Below are positions 14,599 to 20,075 of a stretch of 20,075 nucleotides of DNA, piece after piece. The stretch covers positions 1 through 20,075 of the forward strand of contig JASLXP010001318.1 of NCBI GenBank assembly GCA_030740295.1, in the 5' to 3' direction. Source of the stretch: Planctomycetota bacterium (GTDB lineage: Bacteria > Planctomycetota > PUPC01 > JACPCR01). The stretch's first letter is position 1; each line of letters opens with the position of its first letter. The position numbers were made by a program, and so were the translations under genes. The notes under the pieces are model-generated. The model was not told the DNA's origin. It saw only the letters and a program-made list of their open reading frames with translations, and did not search any database.

Positions 14599-16995
14599 TT
14601 ATGGTTTCGCACCTTTGGCAGGTTTGTTGGATAGGAAAATCTGGTCCACGACGATGTGTCCCCAGCCGGAGGTCGCCTCATCGACGATCTGGATCTGCGC
14701 CGTCTGACCGCGATGTTTCGAAACGTCCCAGGATACCCAGCGCATCACTTTTTTGCCGGCGGGATTCTTGGAGGCGGAACCCGTTGCGCTGAAAACAGGC
14801 TTCCCATCGATCAACAGGTTCACGCAGGTCTTCCCCTTGTGATTGCCACCGCCGATCATGAGATTGATTCGATCGCGCTCGATCTTGAAATCGGGCGAGG
14901 TCAGTTTCCCGGTCGCCCCATCACCGCCGCCGATGACGAAGGAATCGACGAGTTGTTTTCCCGAATGAATATCCACGCGTCTTTTCGAGGTGGGACCTGA
15001 TCCAAACGCCGTGCCGGTAGTGGTCCAGTCGGCCCAGGTTTCGTTTTCAAAATCAGAGATCGAGAGATCGTCAGCAGCCAGGGTAACTTTTGCCGCGGAT
15101 TTCCCGGCATTGGCACCTTTTCCCTTGCGGGGATTCACCGGCGCCGGAGCACTTCCTTTCGGCTTGCGATCCGTCGCAGGGGTCAATTCCCGCGGGTCGT
15201 CGTCGAGCCGCTTCAGGTAGACGTAAATCGCGCTGCAGAGCATGCGATCTTCCGTATCGAGGAAGTAGGTTTGCAGTTGGGTCTTCCCCGCCGGCAGCTT
15301 CACCCGGAATGTCACTTCCTGCGATCCCGGTGCGGCATCCAGAGTGTAGCTTCCCCCGGCGATCTGCAGGTTTGCGGCCGCGATAGGCCGGGCGCTCCGG
15401 CTCTTGTCCTCCGGACCGCCGAAGCCCTCGACGAGTGTCTTCTCAGACTCCTTCGGCCAGCGCCGGAGTTCCATTTCGTAGACGCCCTCGCGATCGACGA
15501 TCGTATTCCAATAGCCTTTTGCTGTAGCCGCCGTCAGGCCGCCGCGGTTGTCACAGTAGTCGCCGGTCCAGTCCTGGGCGTAAAGAATCGAACTGGGCTC
15601 AGCCTCGCGCCCGATGGTGATCCAGCGCCGCTTGTCGAAGAGCGGCTTCGCCTCGGCATGCCAGGCGTCATAGTGTTCCGACATCGCCTGGACTACCTCC
15701 GGATGTTCAGGCGCGACGTTGTTCTCCTGCCCCGGATCTTTCGCGACGTGGTAGAGCCGGTCACCGCCGATGAGTCGCCACTTGTCCCACAACACGACCG
15801 CGGGATCCCACGGCGCTCCCGATGCACGGTATTGAATCACCAACTTGCGGTCGCCCAGCTCCGCTTCGTCGTCGGTCAGCAAGCTAGCGAGGCTCGTGCC
15901 ATCGAAGTTGGTGGACTTTTCGCCCGTCTTTAAATCGCAAAAATCAATCAGTGTCGGCAACAGATCCTGGACCTGGGTGAGGTCACCGATATCGCTGTCG
16001 TGACGGAGATTTCCAGCAGGCCAGCGCACAAAACACGGGACGCGGTGACCGCCTTCAAAAACGCTGGTCTTCTTGTCGCGCATCCCGGCGTTGAAGATCT
16101 CCTTCGCCTGGCCGCTCTGCGTTCCGTTGTCGGATAGAAAAATGAAAATCGTGTTCTCGCGGAGCCCCTTTTCCTTCAAGAACGCCTCCAGTTTCCCCAG
16201 GTTCTCGTCGAGGTTGGCGATCATTCCGTAAAAGGTGTCGGGGATCGGTTTGCCGTCGTGCTGGCCCCGGTAGGGCGCGGAGAACTTTGCGGGGCAGATG
16301 TTCGGGACGTGTGGAGTGTTGGTGGGGAGGTAGAGGAAGAACGGCTTGTTGGCGGCCTGCTGTCTGCTGATCCACTTCATCGATTCGTCGAAGAAGATGT
16401 CGGTGCAGTAGCCAGAGAACTTCTTGTCGATCCCGTTGTGGGAGAGGATTGGGTCGAAGTAGACGTCGGTGTGGTTCTCCCAGTGGTCGGCGAGGGAGGT
16501 GATCCCCCAGGCGCGGTGGTGGATGGTCTCCTGGAATCCGCGATCCTGCGGGCGATGCGGGTAGCTGTCGCCAAGATGCCACTTGCCAAAGTGGCCGGTG
16601 GCGTAACCGGAGTCGGCGAAAAAATTGGCCATGGTGGGCAGGTCAGTGCGCATCATCGAGCGCCCCTGGCAAACGGCGGTGCAGCCATTGCGCATCGCAT
16701 CGACGCCGGTCATGAGCTGGCCACGGGTGGGGGAGCACATCGGGGCGACATGGAAGTCGGTGAAGCGGACGGACTCGGAGTGCAGGCGGTCCATGTGCGG
16801 CGTCTTGAGCACCGGGTTGCCATGCGTCGAGAGGTCGCCGTATCCCTGGTCGTCGGTGATGAAGACGATGACATTGCAACGTGACCTGGCATCCATTTTC
16901 GGCTTCGCCGGTGAGACGATGCTGAGGAGCAGACTGGCGAAGAGAATTGTCGCGCGGAGCCGCAGAGACGCGGAGTTTGTGGGTTTGAGATTCAT
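14599..16995 (-). CDS. Secreted sulfatase with an extra C-terminal sandwich module
   Basis: The 798-residue protein has a signal peptide at about 1-30, whose first residues (NSASLRLRA) are encoded by a short repeat. The catalytic domain follows: VIVFITDDQGYGD with Asp48 and Asp49, then CSPTR at 87-91 with formylglycine Cys87. GHFGKWHLGD, LSDNGT and FEGGHRVPCFVRWP come next, so it should be an active glycan sulfatase (S1 family). Residues 460-600 add a beta-rich region not present in short sulfatases. A Lys/Pro/Ala-rich linker (about 605-640) leads to a module at 643-789 (SDFENETWADW to GWGHIVVDQI) that is otherwise found at the N-terminus of two GH32 enzymes in this window. This may tether the sulfatase to the same glycan. 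The gap to the truncated sulfatase downstream is 19 bases, and the gap to the GH32 upstream is 93 bases and holds repeat copies. Confidence 0.94.
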   Translation of the reverse strand: MNLKPTNSASLRLRATILFASLLLSIVSPAKPKMDARSRCNVIVFITDDQGYGDLSTHGNPVLKTPHMDRLHSESVRFTDFHVAPMCSPTRGQLMTGVDAMRNGCTAVCQGRSMMRTDLPTMANFFADSGYATGHFGKWHLGDSYPHRPQDRGFQETIHHRAWGITSLADHWENHTDVYFDPILSHNGIDKKFSGYCTDIFFDESMKWISRQQAANKPFFLYLPTNTPHVPNICPAKFSAPYRGQHDGKPIPDTFYGMIANLDENLGKLEAFLKEKGLRENTIFIFLSDNGTQSGQAKEIFNAGMRDKKTSVFEGGHRVPCFVRWPAGNLRHDSDIGDLTQVQDLLPTLIDFCDLKTGEKSTNFDGTSLASLLTDDEAELGDRKLVIQYRASGAPWDPAVVLWDKWRLIGGDRLYHVAKDPGQENNVAPEHPEVVQAMSEHYDAWHAEAKPLFDKRRWITIGREAEPSSILYAQDWTGDYCDNRGGLTAATAKGYWNTIVDREGVYEMELRRWPKESEKTLVEGFGGPEDKSRSARPIAAANLQIAGGSYTLDAAPGSQEVTFRVKLPAGKTQLQTYFLDTEDRMLCSAIYVYLKRLDDDPRELTPATDRKPKGSAPAPVNPRKGKGANAGKSAAKVTLAADDLSISDFENETWADWTTTGTAFGSGPTSKRRVDIHSGKQLVDSFVIGGGDGATGKLTSPDFKIERDRINLMIGGGNHKGKTCVNLLIDGKPVFSATGSASKNPAGKKVMRWVSWDVSKHRGQTAQIQIVDEATSGWGHIVVDQIFLSNKPAKGAKP
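14629..15069 (-). other. Shared accessory sandwich module, copy at the C-terminus of the sulfatase
   Basis: Residues 643-789 of the 798-aa sulfatase. Landmarks are DFENETWADW, GTAFGSGP, LTSPDFKIERDRINLMIGGG, CVNLLIDGK, FSATG, AQIQIVDEAT and GWGHIVVDQI. The order matches the module ahead of the GH32 domains at 7083-7505 and 18793-19260. Confidence 0.75.
16950..16992 (+). repeat. Short GC-rich repeat, copy A
   Basis: Contains gcagagacgcggagttt preceded by tcgcgcggag and ends gagatt. It is nearly identical to copy C (19373-19413), with one substitution in the first 26 bases. Read on the minus strand it encodes NSASLRLRA at the start of the 798-aa sulfatase. Confidence 0.8.
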
Positions 16996-17030
16996 GAATG
17001 AGGTGTGAGTGGAGGCTACTGAGATGGTGA

Positions 17031-17060
17031 ATCTGAAAATCTCCGCGACTCCGCGCGAGA
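17031..17060 (-). repeat. Short GC-rich repeat, copy B (inverted and shorter)
   Basis: On the minus strand it reads tctcgcgcggagtcgcggag, matching the start of copies A and C but lacking the internal gcagagac unit. Bases 16950-16959 and 17049-17058 are perfect 10-base complements, so A and B can form a long-range hairpin in the 93-base gap and at the sulfatase start. Confidence 0.7.
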
Positions 17061-17088
17061 TATTGGCGGGAAAAATTGTCCGCTCTCC

Positions 17089-19344
17089 CTATTTCCAGCT
17101 GGCGTTGAGCTCGTTGACGTCGATGGACAGAAGTTTGGCCTCGCCGCCTTCCGCGAAGGCCTCGACGGACTCGATGTTGAGGTCGTTCTGGTAGGTGGCG
17201 GTGATGACCATCTGGCCGTCGTTGACGAAGGTTTCCATCATGGGGCGGTCGATGAGGATGCGGACGCTGACCTTGCCGTCGATGGGGCGGATGTCGTTCT
17301 TCGGGCTCTCGAGATCGCAGACGAAGGCGGGTTTGCCGTCGATGTTGAGGCCGATCTTCTTGGCGGAGCCGACCTCGAAGCGGGCCTCGATGTCGAAGAG
17401 GGCGCCGGAAGTGGCGATCTTGACGGGCTTGCCGTCGCTGAGCGGGCGCTTGGCGGTGCTGTGGGTTTTGGACCAGAGCTTTTTGATCTCGTTGACGGGG
17501 TTGCCGAACATGCGGACGCCGTCCGAGGTGGTGCGGAGGGTGAGCTCGGTCGGGAAGGTGAAGGTCTGATTGAAGGGCATGCCGTCCATGTTGATGCGGG
17601 CCCAGCCGATCTGGATGCGGCGCCCGTTCGGGGTGTCGGAGAAGAGCTGGGAGGCATAGTAGGGACCCCAGTGGAGTTGGTGTTTGCCCTCGTGTTCCGG
17701 GGTGAAGGTCTTACCGTCGAAGGTGCCGACGGCATACTTGGCATCGGCGGCAAAGACGACCCAGCGGACGACGTCGGATTTCCCGTCCACCGGCAGCGGG
17801 TAGAGTTCTGCGCACTCGAAATACCCGGACAATTTGCTCTGCAGGGTCCAGTCCTTCAGGTTGGTGGAGGTGTAGAAGGCGATGTTGCGTCCGACCTTCT
17901 GGTCCTCGTCATAGACCACGATGACCCAGTGGCCGCCGAGCTTTTGGGCGTCGGCGTCGAGCGGCTTCTCGCCCTTCGCGTATTCATACCAGATCGTCTT
18001 CGGATCCCGGCCCTTGTGGGTGATGACCGGGTTGCCTTCGTACTCGGTGAAGGTGCGGCCGAGGTCGTTGGAATAAGCGATGCACTCGCCGCGGCCGGTG
18101 CTCGTCCATGTCGCGATGATGACGTCGTTCTCGCCGGTCTTCCATCCGCCGGTGTTCTTCCAGTCGACTGCCGCGCCGCCGGAGAACATGGCGTCGCCTT
18201 TCCGGTGGTGCAGGACGTTGGGAAGCTGCTGCCAGTGGACGAGATCCTTCGACACGCCGTGCGCCCAGGTCATGTTCCCCCAGCGCCAGCCGACCGGGTT
18301 GTGCTGCAGGTAGAGGTGCCACTCGCCCTTGTAGTAGACCATGCCGTTCGGGTCATTGTTCCATCCGACCTGTTGGGAGAAGTGGAATTGCGGGCGCTTC
18401 GACTCGTCGCCCCAGCGGTCCTGGCCGGGGACGGTGTCGGACTGCTTGATGAGCTGGAAGCCTTCCTTGGAGAGTCCTCCGACGGCGAGGGTGGCCTTCT
18501 GGCCCTTGAACTCGCTGACGTCCTCGTAGGCCCACCAGTCGATGTCATCGGCGCTGGACGCGAGCTCGCCGGTGTAGAAGCGGACGACTTTGCCGCCCAT
18601 GCTCAGACTAATGGCCGGCTTCGGCGCACCGTTCTTGATCGGGTAGATCAGGAACTGCTTGTCGATGGTCATCTCGGCGACCTGTTCCCCACCGGTGAGC
18701 GGGCGGGGTGGTTTCCTGCCTCCACTGGAGGTCGGTTTCTTCAGGTTGGCCTTCTTGGTCGCGGTGGGTTTCACGACCGTGGCGGTCGCCTTGTCGGAGG
18801 CAGTGAAATTGTCGGCATTGATGTGCCCCCAGCCGCCGGTGACATTGTCGAGGACGACGATCCGGGCCTTCTTGCCAAGGAAAGCACCGACGTCGGCAGA
18901 GCGCGCCTGCATGGTCTCGCTGGCGAAGCCGGGGGAGAGGAGCCAGGTCTTGCCATCGACGAGGAGGCGCACCGAGGTGCCTTCATGGGCACCGGCGCCG
19001 ACGAGGAAGTTGATGTAGCGGTGCGCGATGGTGAATTCGTGGGACGTGAGGCGACCGGTCAGGCCGTCGCCTTGCGTTTGACCGGGTTTGCCCGACTTGC
19101 CATTGTAGTTTTCGAAGGTCCCGATCCAAAAGTCGCCCTGGTGCTTGCTGGCGTCCTTGCGTCCGCGCTTGGTCGGGTTGTCGCCCTTGGTTGGCTGGGT
19201 CTGGAAGGCCTTGCCCTCGGCGGTCCAGTTCTTGAGCGTGCCCTGCTCGAAGTCGCTGTTCTCGAACAGAATGACGGGGGTGGCAAGGGCTGTGGTGGCC
19301 AGCATGACGCTGACGGAGGATGTAAGGAGCGTTCGGTGGTTCAT
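17089..19344 (-). CDS. Secreted GH32 fructan hydrolase-like enzyme with N-terminal sandwich module
   Basis: This complete 751-residue protein has a signal peptide (1-22, ending TALA). The accessory module at 29-184 has SDFEQGTLKNW, GKAF, LTSHEFTI, YINFLVGAG, VRLLVDGK and GGWGHINAD. A Lys/Thr/Pro-rich linker (185-220) is followed by a DUF4980-like region (about 225-300). The GH32 domain starts with RPQFHFSQQVGWNNDPNG (nucleophile Asp331), then GRDPK with Asp447 and ECAEL with Glu510 as acid/base; the usual ECP reads ECA. The RIQIGWA and GMPFNQTFTFPTELTLR blocks and a C-terminal sandwich complete it. Its ATG overlaps the upstream stop as ATGA. Copies of a short repeat sit just outside both ends in opposite orientation. 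By eye its codons are more GC-rich than those of the left-hand genes; I did not compute this. Substrate is probably a fructose-containing glycan. Confidence 0.95.
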   Translation of the reverse strand: MNHRTLLTSSVSVMLATTALATPVILFENSDFEQGTLKNWTAEGKAFQTQPTKGDNPTKRGRKDASKHQGDFWIGTFENYNGKSGKPGQTQGDGLTGRLTSHEFTIAHRYINFLVGAGAHEGTSVRLLVDGKTWLLSPGFASETMQARSADVGAFLGKKARIVVLDNVTGGWGHINADNFTASDKATATVVKPTATKKANLKKPTSSGGRKPPRPLTGGEQVAEMTIDKQFLIYPIKNGAPKPAISLSMGGKVVRFYTGELASSADDIDWWAYEDVSEFKGQKATLAVGGLSKEGFQLIKQSDTVPGQDRWGDESKRPQFHFSQQVGWNNDPNGMVYYKGEWHLYLQHNPVGWRWGNMTWAHGVSKDLVHWQQLPNVLHHRKGDAMFSGGAAVDWKNTGGWKTGENDVIIATWTSTGRGECIAYSNDLGRTFTEYEGNPVITHKGRDPKTIWYEYAKGEKPLDADAQKLGGHWVIVVYDEDQKVGRNIAFYTSTNLKDWTLQSKLSGYFECAELYPLPVDGKSDVVRWVVFAADAKYAVGTFDGKTFTPEHEGKHQLHWGPYYASQLFSDTPNGRRIQIGWARINMDGMPFNQTFTFPTELTLRTTSDGVRMFGNPVNEIKKLWSKTHSTAKRPLSDGKPVKIATSGALFDIEARFEVGSAKKIGLNIDGKPAFVCDLESPKNDIRPIDGKVSVRILIDRPMMETFVNDGQMVITATYQNDLNIESVEAFAEGGEAKLLSIDVNELNASWK
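18793..19260 (-). other. Shared accessory sandwich module, copy in the 751-aa GH32
   Basis: Residues 29-184. Same landmark order as the other two copies, with a longer insert between GKAF and LTSHEFTI. It is joined to the rest by a basic Thr/Pro linker, as the sulfatase copy is. Confidence 0.7.
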
Positions 19345-19889
19345 GGTGTTGGATGAGTTGAGGGGAGAGGTCTCGCGCGGAGTCGCAGAGACGCGGAGTT
19401 GTGAATTGAGATTGGTATTCGGAACGAGGATTTGACCATGTCACCATGCTGGTTGGCGAGGTCTTTTTGTTCCCCGATATCATTCTTTAGGTCGTAGAGT
19501 TGCCACGCGGGCGGTGGATCGTCCGAGCCGATCTTTTCGTTCATGCGCACGAGTTTCCAATTTCCCTTGCGGATGGCGGAGTTGTGAACCTTGGGAGCGG
19601 GCACACCATAGCCGCCCTTCTGTCGGGGAAACCAACTGCGGTTTTGCCAACATAGCCATTCGTGCGGTTTGGATGTGTTCTTCCCATTGATAAAAGGGAG
19701 CAGGTCCACGCCGTCTGCCGGTTGTCCCTTGGGCATCTGCAAACCGGCGGCGAACAACCGAACCGCATCGGCATACCGCCCCTCATCATAAGCCTTCGCG
19801 GCCGCCTCTCTCCCCGCTACTGGCTTGTCCTGCGCCGGAGCAGACAGACACAACAACACTGCAAGTAAGACTATGAACGTGACTTTCAT
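19341..19889 (-). CDS. Short chimeric protein: signal peptide + TPR-like helix + sulfatase C-terminus
   Basis: The 182-residue frame starts with a good signal peptide (MKVTFIVLLAVLLCLSAPA) and a TPR-like helix pair (AAKAYDEGRYADAVRLF, about 29-45). It then turns into the extreme C-terminal part of a sulfatase (about 46-153): DGVDLLPFING, PHEWLCWQNRSW, NSAIRKGNWKLVR, WQLYDLKNDIGEQKDLA. The metal-binding and formylglycine regions are absent, so it cannot be a sulfatase. The last 29 residues are encoded by the spacer and repeat copy C (NSASLRLRAR), and the stop overlaps the next gene's ATG as ATGA. It is most likely the scar of a deletion in a sulfatase gene that kept or gained a secretion signal, but it may still be translated. 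The upstream gap to the Cys-rich peptide is 54 bases. Confidence 0.75.
   Translation of the reverse strand: MKVTFIVLLAVLLCLSAPAQDKPVAGREAAAKAYDEGRYADAVRLFAAGLQMPKGQPADGVDLLPFINGKNTSKPHEWLCWQNRSWFPRQKGGYGVPAPKVHNSAIRKGNWKLVRMNEKIGSDDPPPAWQLYDLKNDIGEQKDLANQHGDMVKSSFRIPISIHNSASLRLRARPLPSTHPTP
19373..19413 (+). repeat. Short GC-rich repeat, copy C
   Basis: Contains tcgcgcggagtcgcagagac followed by gcggagttgtgaatt and gagatt. It has the same orientation as copy A and is opposite to copy B. It lies inside the 3' end of the chimeric gene, about 30 bases ahead of the GH32 start, and encodes NSASLRLRA in the same frame as copy A does. Confidence 0.8.
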
Positions 19890-19943
19890 CCCCGCGACTA
19901 TACCGCCGACACCGCCCGGGGCAAGTGCTGGGGGAGGGAGGAG

Positions 19944-20075
19944 TTAATTACAGCAACTACCGTCACAGCCGCTGCATTGCTTGCACGTGCAAGCCTTTCC
20001 AGTGCCGTTAGCGTCTCGGGCTTGGCCTGCTTCCGGTGCGGCAGCACAACACCCCGCCCCCAGCACCAGAGCGAG
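19944..20075 (-). CDS. C-terminal end of a small cysteine-rich secreted peptide (metallothionein-like?)
   Basis: The gene enters from the right edge, so its start is missing; 43 codons and a TAA stop are visible. It reads LALVLGAGCCAAAPEAG, which resembles the end of a signal peptide, possibly a lipoprotein one with the modified Cys in GCC or GAGC. Then comes a Gly/Asn/Lys stretch and a tail with CTCKQCSGCDGSCC: seven of 14 residues are Cys in CxC, CxxC and CC spacing. Such a tail suggests metal binding, as in metallothioneins, or a disulfide-rich surface peptide. I do not recognise a named family. It sits 54 bases upstream of the next gene on the same strand, but its content is unlike the glycan-degrading genes. 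Confidence 0.7.
   Translation of the reverse strand, partial: LALVLGAGCCAAAPEAGQARDANGTGKACTCKQCSGCDGSCCN

Noticed and set aside
17461..19356. 631-codon open frame on the plus strand opposite the 751-aa GH32
   Set aside because: It mirrors GC-rich codon use of a well-supported gene, has Gly/Val/Asp/Glu-rich composition with no family motif and no signal peptide.
1..20075. tRNA, rRNA, CRISPR array, transposase or integrase genes
   Set aside because: None seen; the only repeats are the three short copies listed, and no frame carries a recombinase motif.

Overview
The window is a dense, single-strand (minus) run of secreted polysaccharide-degrading genes. It holds three glycoside hydrolase family 32 (GH32) enzymes, three sulfatase genes with a recognisable catalytic centre (two full-length, one truncated), two fragments from other sulfatases, a tandem pair of sialate O-acetylesterase-family (SASA) proteins, a GH2 enzyme and a large discoidin-domain protein. 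Nearly every product starts with a signal peptide. There is no SusC/SusD or TonB receptor. Sulfatase abundance, a DUF1549 remnant, GH32 proteins with an extra N-terminal sandwich module and few clear Shine-Dalgarno sites point to the Planctomycetota-Verrucomicrobiota group. I lean to Verrucomicrobiota but cannot prove it.

Layout in transcription order (right to left): the C-terminal end of a Cys-rich small secreted peptide (19944-20075); a short chimeric protein with a sulfatase C-terminus (19341-19889); a 751-aa GH32 (17089-19344); a 798-aa sulfatase with an added C-terminal module (14599-16995); a C-terminally truncated sulfatase (13701-14579); a 953-aa discoidin protein (10843-13704); a three-way chimera of DUF1549 fragment, half sulfatase and GH2 (7606-10770); a 718-aa GH32 (5430-7586); an intact SASA esterase (3812-5416); its catalytically dead paralogue (2215-3792); a 566-aa sulfatase (510-2210); and a third GH32 running off the left edge (1-448). 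Most gaps between genes are 4 to 94 bases, and two neighbours overlap by 4 bases, so the run is probably one or a few long operons. No stretch above 300 bases lacks a gene.

As a system the cluster looks built to strip sulfate and acetyl groups from an extracellular glycan and cut the backbone with fructan-type (GH32) and beta-galactosidase-type (GH2) enzymes. The exact substrate cannot be read from the sequence.

The most unusual feature is the amount of gene remodelling. Three genes are in-frame chimeras or truncations around sulfatase pieces, one esterase has lost all three catalytic motifs while keeping an intact frame, the same accessory module is fused to both GH32 and sulfatase enzymes, and a short GC-rich repeat brackets one GH32 gene and supplies codons to the two genes it touches. 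An assembly error must be ruled out for the chimeras, but the intact frames argue against simple noise.
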